Source: Phytophthora sp. 'mugwort' | Taxonomy: Eukaryota > Oomycota > Peronosporomycetes > Peronosporales > Peronosporaceae | Direction: 5' to 3' | Length of the DNA: 64,000 bases | Assembly (NCBI GenBank): GCA_033558025.1 | Contig: JAUCEF010000008.1 | Span: forward strand, 2,852,001-2,916,000 | In this document: positions 22,901 to 32,864 of the stretch, in pieces | Position numbering within the stretch: position 1 is the stretch's first letter | How the letters are laid out: every line of letters begins with the position of its first letter | The notes under the pieces: generated by a model | Databases searched by the model: none | Seen by the model: the letters and a program-made list of their open reading frames with translations, nothing else | Told to the model about the DNA's origin: nothing | Program-made: the position numbers and the translations under genes

Positions 22901-25900
22901 CACGTATCCACCGGAGACGTATTCACCAGAGACGACGGCTCCTTCGACGTACCCTCCGGAGACGTACTCGCCCGTGACGTACACGCCTGAGACTACTTCC
23001 CCAGCCACGTATCCACCGGAGACGTATTCACCAGAGACGACGGCTCCTTCGACGTACCCTCCGGAGACGTACTCGCCCGTGACGTACACGCCTGAGACTA
23101 CTTCCCCAGCCACGTATCCACCGGAGACGTATTCACCAGAGACGACGGCTCCTTCGACGTACCCTCCGGAGACGTACTCGCCCGTGACGTACACGCCTGA
23201 GACTACTTCCCCAGCCACGTATCCACCGGAGACGTATTCACCAGAGACGACGGCTCCTTCGACGTACCCTCCGGAGACGTACTCGCCCGTGACGTACACG
23301 CCTGAGACTACTGCCCCAGCCACGTATCCACCGGAGACGTATTCACCAGAGACGACGGCTCCTTCGACGTACCCTCCGGAGACGTACTCGCCCGTGACGT
23401 ACACGCCTGAGACTACTTCCCCAGCCACGTATCCACCGGAGACGTATTCACCAGAGACGACGGCTCCTTCGACGTACCCTCCGGAGACGTACTCGCCCGT
23501 GACGTACACGCCTGAGACTACTTCCCCAGCCACGTATCCACCGGAGACGTATTCACCAGAGACGACGGCTCCTTCGACGTACCCTCCGGAGACGTACTCG
23601 CCCGTGACGTACACGCCTGAGACTACTTCCCCAGCCACGTATCCACCGGAGACGTATTCACCAGAGACGACGGCTCCTTCGACGTACCCTCCGGAGACGT
23701 ACTCGCCCGTGACGTACACGCCTGAGACTACTTCCCCAGCCACGTATCCACCGGAGACGTATTCACCAGAGACGACGGCTCCTTCGACGTACCCTCCGGA
23801 GACGTACTCGCCCGTGACGTACACGCCTGAGACTACTTCCCCAGCCACGTATCCACCGGAGACGTATTCACCAGAGACGACGGCTCCTTCGACGTACCCT
23901 CCGGAGACGTACTCGCCCGTGACGTACACGCCTGAGACTACTTCCCCAGCCACGTATCCACCGGAGACGTATTCACCAGAGACGACGGCTCCTTCGACGT
24001 ACCCTCCGGAGACGTACTCGCCCGTGACGTACACGCCTGAGACTACTTCCCCAGCCACGTATCCACCGGAGACGTATTCACCAGAGACGACGGCTCCTTC
24101 GACGTACCCTCCGGAGACGTACTCGCCCGTGACGTACACGCCTGAGACTACTTCCCCAGCCACGTATCCACCGGAGACGTATTCACCAGAGACGACGGCT
24201 CCTTCGACGTACCCTCCGGAGACGTACTCGCCCGTGACGTACACGCCTGAGACTACTTCCCCAGCCACGTATCCACCGGAGACGTATTCACCAGAGACGA
24301 CGGCTCCTTCGACGTACCCTCCGGAGACGTACTCGCCCGTGACGTACACGCCTGAGACTACTTCCCCAGCCACGTATCCACCGGAGACGTATTCACCAGA
24401 GACGACGGCTCCTTCGACGTACCCTCCGGAGACGTACTCGCCCGTGACGTACACGCCTGACACTACTTCCCCAGCCACGTATCCACCGGAGACGTATTCA
24501 CCAGAGACGACGGCTCCTTCGACGTACCCTCCGGAGACGTACTCGCCCGTGACGTACACGCCTGAGACTACTTCCCCAGCCACGTATCCACCGGAGACGT
24601 ACTCGCCAGAGACGACGGCTCCTTCGACGTACCCTCCGGAGACGTACTCGCCCGTGACGTACACGCCTGAGACTACTTCCCCAGCCACGTATCCACCGGA
24701 GACGTACTCGCCAGAGACGACGGCTCCTTCGACGTACCCTCCGGAGACGTACTCGCCCGTGACGTACACGCCTGAGACTACTTCCCCAGCCACGTATCCA
24801 CCGGAGACGTATTCACCAGAGACGACGGCTCCTTCGACGTACCCTCCGGAGACGTACTCGCCCGTGACGTACACGCCTGAGACTACTTCCCCAGCCACGT
24901 ATCCACCGGAGACGTATTCACCAGAGACGACGGCTCCTTCGACGTACCCTCCGGAGACGTACTCGCCCGTGACGTACACGCCTGAGACTACTTCCCCAGC
25001 CACGTATCCACCGGAGACGTATTCACCAGAGACGACGGCTCCTTCGACGTACCCTCCGGAGACGTACTCGCCCGTGACGTACACGCCTGAGACTACTTCC
25101 CCAGCCACGTATCCACCGGAGACGTATTCACCAGAGACGACGGCTCCTTCGACGTACCCTCCGGAGACATACTCGCCCGTGACGTACACGCCTGAGACTA
25201 CTTCCCCAGCCACGTATCCACCGGAGACGTATTCACCAGAGACGACGGCTCCTTCGACGTACCCTCCGGAGACGTACTCGCCCGTGACGTACACGCCTGA
25301 GACTACTTCCCCAGCCACGTATCCACCGGAGACGTATTCACCAGAGACGACGGCTCCTTCGACGTACCCTCCGGAGACGTACTCGCCCGTGACGTACACG
25401 CCTGAGACTACTGCCCCAGCCACGTATCCACCGGAGACGTATTCACCAGAGACGACGGCTCCTTCGACGTACCCTCCGGAGACGTACTCGCCCGTGACGT
25501 ACACGCCTGAGACTACTTCCCCAGCCACGTATCCACCGGAGACGTATTCACCAGAGACGACGGCTCCTTCGACGTACCCTCCGGAGACGTACTCGCCCGT
25601 GACGTACACGCCTGAGACTACTGCCCCAGCCACGTATCCACCGGAGACGTATTCACCAGAGACGACGGCTCCTTCGACGTACCCTCCGGAGACGTACTCG
25701 CCCGTGACGTACACGCCTGAGACTACTTCCCCAGCCACGTATCCACCGGAGACGTATTCACCAGAGACGACGGCTCCTTCGACGTACCCTCCGGAGACGT
25801 ACTCGCCCGTGACGTACACGCCTGAGACTACTTCCCCAGCCACGTATCCACCGGAGACGTATTCACCAGAGACGACGGCTCCTTCGACGTACCCTCCGGA

Positions 25901-28900
25901 GACGTACTCGCCCGTGACGTACACGCCTGAGACTACTGCCCCAGCCACGTATCCACCGGAGACGTATTCACCAGAGACGACGGCTCCTTCGACGTACCCT
26001 CCGGAGACGTACTCGCCCGTGACGTACACGCCTGAGACTACTTCCCCAGCCACGTATCCACCGGAGACGTATTCACCAGAGACGACGGCTCCTTCGACGT
26101 ACCCTCCGGAGACGTACTCGCCCGTGACGTACACGCCTGAGACTACTTCCCCAGCCACGTATCCACCGGAGACGTATTCACCAGAGACGACGGCTCCTTC
26201 GACGTACCCTCCGGAGACGTACTCGCCCGTGACGTACACGCCTGAGACTACTTCCCCAGCCACGTATCCACCGGAGACGTATTCACCAGAGACGACGGCT
26301 CCTTCGACGTACCCTCCGGAGACGTACTCGCCCGTGACGTACACGCCTGAGACTACTTCCCCAGCCACGTATCCACCGGAGACGTATTCACCAGAGACGA
26401 CGGCTCCTTCGACGTACCCTCCGGAGACGTACTCGCCCGTGACGTACACGCCTGAGACTACTTCCCCAGCCACGTATCCACCGGAGACGTATTCACCAGA
26501 GACGACGGCTCCTTCGACGTACCCTCCGGAGACGTACTCGCCCGTGACGTACACGCCTGAGACTACTTCCCCAGCCACGTATCCACCGGAGACGTATTCA
26601 CCAGAGACGACGGCTCCTTCGACGTACCCTCCGGAGACGTACTCGCCCGTGACGTACACGCCTGAGACTACTTCCCCAGCCACGTATCCACCGGAGACGT
26701 ATTCACCAGAGACGACGGCTCCTTCGACGTACCCTCCGGAGACGTACTCGCCCGTGACGTACACGCCTGAGACTACTTCCCCAGCCACGTATCCACCGGA
26801 GACGTATTCACCAGAGACGACGGCTCCTTCGACGTACCCTCCGGAGACGTACTCGCCCGTGACGTACACGCCTGAGACTACTTCCCCAGCCACGTATCCA
26901 CCGGAGACGTATTCACCAGAGACGACGGCTCCTTCGACGTACCCTCCGGAGACGTACTCGCCCGTGACGTACACGCCTGAGACTACTTCCCCAGCCACGT
27001 ATCCACCGGAGACGTATTCACCAGAGACGACGGCTCCTTCGACGTACCCTCCGGAGACGTACTCGCCCGTGACGTACACGCCTGAGACTACTTCCCCAGC
27101 CACGTATCCACCGGAGACGTATTCACCAGAGACGACGGCTCCTTCGACGTACCCTCCGGAGACGTACTCGCCCGTGACGTACACGCCTGAGACTACTTCC
27201 CCAGCCACGTATCCACCGGAGACGTATTCACCAGAGACGACGGCTCCTTCGACGTACCCTCCGGAGACGTACTCGCCCGTGACGTACACGCCTGAGACTA
27301 CTTCCCCAGCCACGTATCCACCGGAGACGTATTCACCAGAGACGACGGCTCCTTCGACGTACCCTCCGGAGACGTACTCGCCCGTGACGTACACGCCTGA
27401 GACTACTTCCCCAGCCACGTATCCACCGGAGACGTATTCACCAGAGACGACGGCTCCTTCGACGTACCCTCCGGAGACGTACTCGCCCGTGACGTACACG
27501 CCTGAGACTACTTCCCCAGCCACGTATCCACCGGAGACGTATTCACCAGAGACGACGGCTCCTTCGACGTACCCTCCGGAGACGTACTCGCCCGTGACGT
27601 ACACGCCTGAGACTACTTCCCCAGCCACGTATCCACCGGAGACGTATTCACCAGAGACGACGGCTCCTTCGACGTACCCTCCGGAGACGTACTCGCCCGT
27701 GACGTACACGCCTGAGACTACTTCCCCAGCCACGTATCCACCGGAGACGTACTCGCCAGAGACGACGGCTCCTTCGACGTACCCTCCGGAGACGTACTCG
27801 CCCGTGACGTACACGCCTGAGACTACTTCCCCAGCCACGTATCCACCGGAGACGTACTCGCCAGAGACGACGGCTCCTTCGACGTACCCTCCGGAGACGT
27901 ACTCGCCCGTGACGTACACGCCTGAGACTACTTCCCCAGCCACGTATCCACCGGAGACGTATTCACCAGAGACGACGGCTCCTTCGACGTACCCTCCGGA
28001 GACGTACTCGCCCGTGACGTACACGCCTGAGACTACTTCCCCAGCCACGTATCCACCGGAGACGTATTCACCAGAGACGACGGCTCCTTCGACGTACCCT
28101 CCGGAGACGTACTCGCCCGTGACGTACACGCCTGAGACTACTGCCCCAGCCACGTATCCACCGGAGACGTATTCACCAGAGACGACGGCTCCTTCGACGT
28201 ACCCTCCGGAGACGTACTCGCCCGTGACGTACACGCCTGAGACTACTGCCCCAGCCACGTATCCACCGGAGACGTATTCACCAGAGACGACGGATCCTTC
28301 GACGTACCCTCCGGAGACGTACTCGCCCGTGACGTACACGCCTGAGACTACTTCCCCAGCCACGTATCCACCGGAGACGTATTCACCAGAGACGACGGCT
28401 CCTTCGACGTACCCTCCGGAGACGTACTCGCCCGTGACGTACACGCCTGAGACTACTTCCCCAGCCACGTATCCACCGGAGACGTATTCACCAGAGACGA
28501 CGGCTCCTTCGACGTACCCTCCGGAGACGTACTCGCCCGTGACGTACACGCCTGAGACTACTTCCCCAGCCACGTATCCACCGGAGACGTATTCACCAGA
28601 GACGACGGCTCCTTCGACGTACCCTCCGGAGACGTACTCGCCCGTGACGTACACGCCTGAGACTACTTCCCCAGCCACGTATCCACCGGAGACGTATTCA
28701 CCAGAGACGACGGCTCCTTCGACGTACCCTCCGGAGACGTACTCGCCCGTGACGTACACGCCTGAGACTACTTCCCCAGCCACGTATCCACCGGAGACGT
28801 ATTCACCAGAGACGACGGCTCCTTCGACGTACCCTCCGGAGACGTACTCGCCCGTGACGTACACGCCTGAGACTACTTCCCCAGCCACGTATCCACCGGA

Positions 28901-31900
28901 GACGTACTCGCCAGAGACGACGGCTCCTTCGACGTACCCTCCGGAGACGTACTCGCCCGTGACGTACACGCCTGAGACTACTTCCCCAGCCACGTATCCA
29001 CCGGAGACGTATTCACCAGAGACGACGGCTCCTTCGACGTACCCTCCGGAGACGTACTCGCCCGTGACGTACACGCCTGAGACTACTTCCCCAGCCACGT
29101 ATCCACCGGAGACGTATTCACCAGAGACGACGGCTCCTTCGACGTACCCTCCGGAGACGTACTCGCCCGTGACGTACACGCCTGAGACTACTTCCCCAGC
29201 CACGTATCCACCGGAGACGTATTCACCAGAGACGACGGCTCCTTCGACGTACCCTCCGGAGACGTACTCGCCCGTGACGTACACGCCTGAGACTACTTCC
29301 CCAGCCACGTATCCACCGGAGACGTATTCACCAGAGACGACGGCTCCTTCGACGTACCCTCCGGAGACGTACTCGCCCGTGACGTACACGCCTGAGACTA
29401 CTTCCCCAGCCACGTATCCACCGGAGACGTATTCACCAGAGACGACGGCTCCTTCGACGTACCCTCCGGAGACGTACTCGCCCGTGACGTACACGCCTGA
29501 GACTACTTCCCCAGCCACGTATCCACCGGAGACGTATTCACCAGAGACGACGGCTCCTTCGACGTACCCTCCGGAGACGTACTCGCCCGTGACGTACACG
29601 CCTGAGACTACTTCCCCAGCCACGTATCCACCGGAGACGTATTCACCAGAGACGACGGCTCCTTCGACGTACCCTCCGGAGACGTACTCGCCCGTGACGT
29701 ACACGCCTGAGACTACTTCCCCAGCCACGTATCCACCGGAGACGTATTCACCAGAGACGACGGCTCCTTCGACGTACCCTCCGGAGACGTACTCGCCCGT
29801 GACGTACACGCCTGAGACTACTTCCCCAGCCACGTATCCACCGGAGACGTATTCACCAGAGACGACGGCTCCTTCGACGTACCCTCCGGAGACGTACTCG
29901 CCCGTGACGTACACGCCTGAGACTACTTCCCCAGCCACGTATCCACCGGAGACGTATTCACCAGAGACGACGGCTCCTTCGACGTACCCTCCGGAGACGT
30001 ACTCGCCCGTGACGTACACGCCTGAGACTACTTCCCCAGCCACGTATCCACCGGAGACGTATTCACCAGAGACGACGGCTCCTTCGACGTACCCTCCGGA
30101 GACGTACTCGCCCGTGACGTACACGCCTGAGACTACTTCCCCAGCCACGTATCCACCGGAGACGTACTCGCCAGAGACGACGGCTCCTTCGACGTACCCT
30201 CCGGAGACGTACTCGCCCGTGACGTACACGCCTGAGACTACTTCCCCAGCCACGTATCCACCGGAGACGTATTCACCAGAGACGACGGCTCCTTCGACGT
30301 ACCCTCCGGAGACGTACTCGCCCGTGACGTACACGCCTGAGACTACTTCCCCAGCCACGTATCCACCGGAGACGTATTCACCAGAGACGACGGCTCCTTC
30401 GACGTACCCTCCGGAGACGTACTCGCCCGTGACGTACACGCCTGAGACTACTTCCCCAGCCACGTATCCACCGGAGACGTATTCACCAGAGACGACGGCT
30501 CCTTCGACGTACCCTCCGGAGACGTACTCGCCCGTGACGTACACGCCTGAGACTACTTCCCCAGCCACGTATCCACCGGAGACGTATTCACCAGAGACGA
30601 CGGCTCCTTCGACGTACCCTCCGGAGACGTACTCGCCCGTGACGTACACGCCTGAGACTACTTCCCCAGCCACGTATCCACCGGAGACGTATTCACCAGA
30701 GACGACGGCTCCTTCGACGTACCCTCCGGAGACGTACTCGCCCGTGACGTACACGCCTGAGACTACTTCCCCAGCCACGTATCCACCGGAGACGTACTCG
30801 CCAGAGACGACGGCTCCTTCGACGTACCCTCCGGAGACGTACTCGCCCGTGACGTACACGCCTGAGACTACTTCCCCAGCCACGTATCCACCGGAGACGT
30901 ATTCACCAGAGACGACGGCTCCTTCGACGTACCCTCCGGAGACGTACTCGCCCGTGACGTACACGCCTGAGACTACTTCCCCAGCCACGTATCCACCGGA
31001 GACGTATTCACCAGAGACGACGGCTCCTTCGACGTACCCTCCGGAGACGTACTCGCCCGTGACGTACACGCCTGAGACTACTTCCCCAGCCACGTATCCA
31101 CCGGAGACGTATTCACCAGAGACGACGGCTCCTTCGACGTACCCTCCGGAGACGTACTCGCCCGTGACGTACACGCCTGAGACTACTTCCCCAGCCACGT
31201 ATCCACCGGAGACGTATTCACCAGAGACGACGGCTCCTTCGACGTACCCTCCGGAGACGTACTCGCCCGTGACGTACACGCCTGAGACTACTTCCCCAGC
31301 CACGTATCCACCGGAGACGTATTCACCAGAGACGACGGCTCCTTCGACGTACCCTCCGGAGACGTACTCGCCCGTGACGTACACGCCTGAGACTACTTCC
31401 CCAGCCACGTATCCACCGGAGACGTATTCACCAGAGACGACGGCTCCTTCGACGTACCCTCCGGAGACGTACTCGCCCGTGACGTACACGCCTGAGACTA
31501 CTGCCCCAGCCACGTATCCACCGGAGACGTATTCACCAGAGACGACGGCTCCTTCGACGTACCCTCCGGAGACGTACTCGCCCGTGACGTACACGCCTGA
31601 GACTACTTCCCCAGCCACGTATCCACCGGAGACGTACTCGCCAGAGACGACGGCTCCTTCGACGTACCCTCCGGAGACGTACTCGCCCGTGACGTACACG
31701 CCTGAGACTACTTCCCCAGCCACGTATCCACCGGAGACGTATTCACCAGAGACGACGGCTCCTTCGACGTACCCTCCGGAGACGTACTCGCCCGTGACGT
31801 ACACGCCTGAGACTACTGCCCCAGCCACGTATCCACCGGAGACGTATTCACCAGAGACGACGGCTCCTTCGACGTACCCTCCGGAGACGTACTCGCCCGT

Positions 31901-32864
31901 GACGTACACGCCTGAGACTACTTCCCCAGCCACGTATCCACCGGAGACGTATTCACCAGAGACGACGGCTCCTTCGACGTACCCTCCGGAGACGTACTCG
32001 CCCGTGACGTACACGCCTGAGACTACTTCCCCAGCCACGTATCCACCGGAGACGTATTCACCAGAGACGACGGCTCCTTCGACGTACCCTCCGGAGACGT
32101 ACTCGCCCGTGACGTACACGCCTGAGACTACTTCCCCAGCCACGTATCCACCGGAGACGTATTCACCAGAGACGACGGCTCCTTCGACGTACCCTCCGGA
32201 GACGTACTCGCCCGTGACGTACACGCCTGAGACTACTTCCCCAGCCACGTATCCACCGGAGACGTATTCACCAGAGACGACGGCTCCTTCGACGTACCCT
32301 CCGGAGACGTACTCGCCCGTGACGTACACGCCTGAGACTACTTCCCCAGCCACGTATCCACCGGAGACGTATTCACCAGAGACGACGGCTCCTTCGACGT
32401 ACCCTCCGGAGACGTACTCGCCCGTGACGTACACGCCTGAGACTACTTCCCCAGCCACGTATCCACCGGAGACGTACTCGCCAGAGACGACGGCTCCTTC
32501 GACGTACCCTCCGGAGACGTACTCGCCCGTGACGTACACGCCTGAGACTACTTCCCCAGCCACGTATCCACCGGAGACGTATTCACCAGAGACGACGGCT
32601 CCTTCGACGTACCCTCCGGAGACGTACTCGCCCGTGACGTACACGCCTGAGACTACTTCCCCAGCCACGTATCCACCGGAGACGTATTCACCAGAGACGA
32701 CGGCTCCTTCGACGTACCCTCCGGAGACGTACTCGCCCGTGACGTACACGCCGGCTCCGACGTCGACCCCTAAGGCGACAAACCCGATTCGCCAGTCGAA
32801 GCAGTCGGTGACCCAGCGATTCAAGAAATGGTACCGTCGCCTTGGGGAGTTCTTGCAATGGTAA
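19932..32864 (+). CDS. Giant repeat-bearing transglutaminase elicitor (M81/GP42-like), 4310 aa
   Basis: Secreted protein with a calcium-dependent-transglutaminase-type catalytic head of the Phytophthora GP42/M81 elicitor family and an enormous repeat stalk. ATG 19932 opens a signal peptide (WIGYALFALLSSTIQGES, residues about 10-27); the frame is open further upstream but has no ATG. The head spans about residues 30-450. It contains NYWPMYKDGINAVWKDGE, the nucleophile region WYGICHAW (Cys about 199), VFTAARFNGPDSP, RRDISAAFFHIAMANILG, and the Pep-13-like motif VWNQPVQKYEFLE from residue 303, then HPDFLWFP. Residues 465-4274 are 109 repeats of 35 residues. The last 36 residues are basic (KKWYRRLGEFLQW) with no GPI signal. 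The coding region is a single exon. Family knowledge says this enzyme cross-links proteins and its Pep-13 region triggers plant immunity. The stalk is rich in Thr, Tyr and Pro, suggesting O-glycosylation or wall attachment (inference). Confidence 0.93.
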   Translation: MLLSPTTPPWIGYALFALLSSTIQGESITDSIVTPLGETATLTHRHPAFGGLVRGEVIEPVVLNAARNLEAEMSDVARLEAFFGTSMECNFNVLKDSYSTATCDAPPWSGNYWPMYKDGINAVWKDGEASPAEKYATAFDIDVGPFMDGISLSTGVLSESDTGGSTCTSDSNCEADGSLCGIRDGETSGYCIPTWYGICHAWAAAAMFEAEPKCDVQKNNVTFHTVDMKALISQLYDGAAIDVVFTAARFNGPDSPEELDQYGRYKDDARRDISAAFFHIAMANILGKQRQSFIVDVSADSQVWNQPVQKYEFLETEIGDAATVSLEYFGSEMYPFNGAATYLAKCTTRLTWTAESIEDGALTTTGRIEAYTVSKDYEYCLELDENYTIIGGEWLGGSGQDHPDFLWFPATKPSDDTVTDTGISYANVLALIEESQQCVDVTVSPDVPDTLSTKTPGSEYTKSQATYPPETYSPETTAPSTYPPETYSPVTYTPETTSPATYPPETYSPETTAPSTYPPETYSPVTYTPETTSPATYPPETYSPETTAPSTYPPETYSPVTYTPETTAPATYPPETYSPETTAPSTYPPETYSPVTYTPETTSPATYPPETYSPETTAPSTYPPETYSPVTYTPETTSPATYPPETYSPETTAPSTYPPETYSPVTYTPETTSPATYPPETYSPETTAPSTYPPETYSPVTYTPETTSPATYPPETYSPETTAPSTYPPETYSPVTYTPETTSPATYPPETYSPETTAPSTYPPETYSPVTYTPETTSPATYPPETYSPETTAPSTYPPETYSPVTYTPETTSPATYPPETYSPETTAPSTYPPETYSPVTYTPETTSPATYPPETYSPETTAPSTYPPETYSPVTYTPETTSPATYPPETYSPETTAPSTYPPETYSPVTYTPETTAPATYPPETYSPETTAPSTYPPETYSPVTYTPETTSPATYPPETYSPETTAPSTYPPETYSPVTYTPETTSPATYPPETYSPETTAPSTYPPETYSPVTYTPETTSPATYPPETYSPETTAPSTYPPETYSPVTYTPETTSPATYPPETYSPETTAPSTYPPETYSPVTYTPETTSPATYPPETYSPETTAPSTYPPETYSPVTYTPETTAPATYPPETYSPETTAPSTYPPETYSPVTYTPETTSPATYPPETYSPETTAPSTYPPETYSPVTYTPETTSPATYPPETYSPETTAPSTYPPETYSPVTYTPETTSPATYPPETYSPETTAPSTYPPETYSPVTYTPETTSPATYPPETYSPETTAPSTYPPETYSPVTYTPETTSPATYPPETYSPETTAPSTYPPETYSPVTYTPETTSPATYPPETYSPETTAPSTYPPETYSPVTYTPETTSPATYPPETYSPETTAPSTYPPETYSPVTYTPETTSPATYPPETYSPETTAPSTYPPETYSPVTYTPETTSPATYPPETYSPETTAPSTYPPETYSPVTYTPETTSPATYPPETYSPETTAPSTYPPETYSPVTYTPDTTSPATYPPETYSPETTAPSTYPPETYSPVTYTPETTSPATYPPETYSPETTAPSTYPPETYSPVTYTPETTSPATYPPETYSPETTAPSTYPPETYSPVTYTPETTSPATYPPETYSPETTAPSTYPPETYSPVTYTPETTSPATYPPETYSPETTAPSTYPPETYSPVTYTPETTSPATYPPETYSPETTAPSTYPPETYSPVTYTPETTSPATYPPETYSPETTAPSTYPPETYSPVTYTPETTSPATYPPETYSPETTAPSTYPPETYSPVTYTPETTSPATYPPETYSPETTAPSTYPPETYSPVTYTPETTAPATYPPETYSPETTAPSTYPPETYSPVTYTPETTSPATYPPETYSPETTAPSTYPPETYSPVTYTPETTAPATYPPETYSPETTAPSTYPPETYSPVTYTPETTSPATYPPETYSPETTAPSTYPPETYSPVTYTPETTSPATYPPETYSPETTAPSTYPPETYSPVTYTPETTAPATYPPETYSPETTAPSTYPPETYSPVTYTPETTSPATYPPETYSPETTAPSTYPPETYSPVTYTPETTSPATYPPETYSPETTAPSTYPPETYSPVTYTPETTSPATYPPETYSPETTAPSTYPPETYSPVTYTPETTSPATYPPETYSPETTAPSTYPPETYSPVTYTPETTSPATYPPETYSPETTAPSTYPPETYSPVTYTPETTSPATYPPETYSPETTAPSTYPPETYSPVTYTPETTSPATYPPETYSPETTAPSTYPPETYSPVTYTPETTSPATYPPETYSPETTAPSTYPPETYSPVTYTPETTSPATYPPETYSPETTAPSTYPPETYSPVTYTPETTSPATYPPETYSPETTAPSTYPPETYSPVTYTPETTSPATYPPETYSPETTAPSTYPPETYSPVTYTPETTSPATYPPETYSPETTAPSTYPPETYSPVTYTPETTSPATYPPETYSPETTAPSTYPPETYSPVTYTPETTSPATYPPETYSPETTAPSTYPPETYSPVTYTPETTSPATYPPETYSPETTAPSTYPPETYSPVTYTPETTSPATYPPETYSPETTAPSTYPPETYSPVTYTPETTSPATYPPETYSPETTAPSTYPPETYSPVTYTPETTSPATYPPETYSPETTAPSTYPPETYSPVTYTPETTSPATYPPETYSPETTAPSTYPPETYSPVTYTPETTSPATYPPETYSPETTAPSTYPPETYSPVTYTPETTAPATYPPETYSPETTAPSTYPPETYSPVTYTPETTAPATYPPETYSPETTDPSTYPPETYSPVTYTPETTSPATYPPETYSPETTAPSTYPPETYSPVTYTPETTSPATYPPETYSPETTAPSTYPPETYSPVTYTPETTSPATYPPETYSPETTAPSTYPPETYSPVTYTPETTSPATYPPETYSPETTAPSTYPPETYSPVTYTPETTSPATYPPETYSPETTAPSTYPPETYSPVTYTPETTSPATYPPETYSPETTAPSTYPPETYSPVTYTPETTSPATYPPETYSPETTAPSTYPPETYSPVTYTPETTSPATYPPETYSPETTAPSTYPPETYSPVTYTPETTSPATYPPETYSPETTAPSTYPPETYSPVTYTPETTSPATYPPETYSPETTAPSTYPPETYSPVTYTPETTSPATYPPETYSPETTAPSTYPPETYSPVTYTPETTSPATYPPETYSPETTAPSTYPPETYSPVTYTPETTSPATYPPETYSPETTAPSTYPPETYSPVTYTPETTSPATYPPETYSPETTAPSTYPPETYSPVTYTPETTSPATYPPETYSPETTAPSTYPPETYSPVTYTPETTSPATYPPETYSPETTAPSTYPPETYSPVTYTPETTSPATYPPETYSPETTAPSTYPPETYSPVTYTPETTSPATYPPETYSPETTAPSTYPPETYSPVTYTPETTSPATYPPETYSPETTAPSTYPPETYSPVTYTPETTSPATYPPETYSPETTAPSTYPPETYSPVTYTPETTSPATYPPETYSPETTAPSTYPPETYSPVTYTPETTSPATYPPETYSPETTAPSTYPPETYSPVTYTPETTSPATYPPETYSPETTAPSTYPPETYSPVTYTPETTSPATYPPETYSPETTAPSTYPPETYSPVTYTPETTSPATYPPETYSPETTAPSTYPPETYSPVTYTPETTSPATYPPETYSPETTAPSTYPPETYSPVTYTPETTSPATYPPETYSPETTAPSTYPPETYSPVTYTPETTSPATYPPETYSPETTAPSTYPPETYSPVTYTPETTSPATYPPETYSPETTAPSTYPPETYSPVTYTPETTSPATYPPETYSPETTAPSTYPPETYSPVTYTPETTAPATYPPETYSPETTAPSTYPPETYSPVTYTPETTSPATYPPETYSPETTAPSTYPPETYSPVTYTPETTSPATYPPETYSPETTAPSTYPPETYSPVTYTPETTAPATYPPETYSPETTAPSTYPPETYSPVTYTPETTSPATYPPETYSPETTAPSTYPPETYSPVTYTPETTSPATYPPETYSPETTAPSTYPPETYSPVTYTPETTSPATYPPETYSPETTAPSTYPPETYSPVTYTPETTSPATYPPETYSPETTAPSTYPPETYSPVTYTPETTSPATYPPETYSPETTAPSTYPPETYSPVTYTPETTSPATYPPETYSPETTAPSTYPPETYSPVTYTPETTSPATYPPETYSPETTAPSTYPPETYSPVTYTPETTSPATYPPETYSPETTAPSTYPPETYSPVTYTPAPTSTPKATNPIRQSKQSVTQRFKKWYRRLGEFLQW
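21324..32753 (+). repeat. Coding tandem array: 109 units of 105 bp (Thr/Tyr/Pro-rich)
   Basis: The array is 11,430 bp, which is 108 full 105-bp units plus a 109th lacking its last 15 bp. The phase is exact throughout: the same bases recur 10,920 bp apart (21421 and 32341), exactly 104 units. Each 35-residue unit is seven pentads of the form Thr-(Tyr/Thr)-x-Pro-x, such as TYPPE, TYSPV and TTSPA. Units are nearly identical, synonymous sites included: the two TYPPE pentads in each unit keep different but fixed codon choices. Sparse variants are Ser to Ala in the last pentad (units 3, 13, 19, 39, 41, 44, 65, 66, 97, 100), TACTCG for TATTCA (units 32, 33, 62, 63, 73, 85, 91, 99, 107), GACATA for GACGTA (units 11, 37), one Glu to Asp (unit 30) and one Ala to Asp (unit 67). 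Confidence 0.98.
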
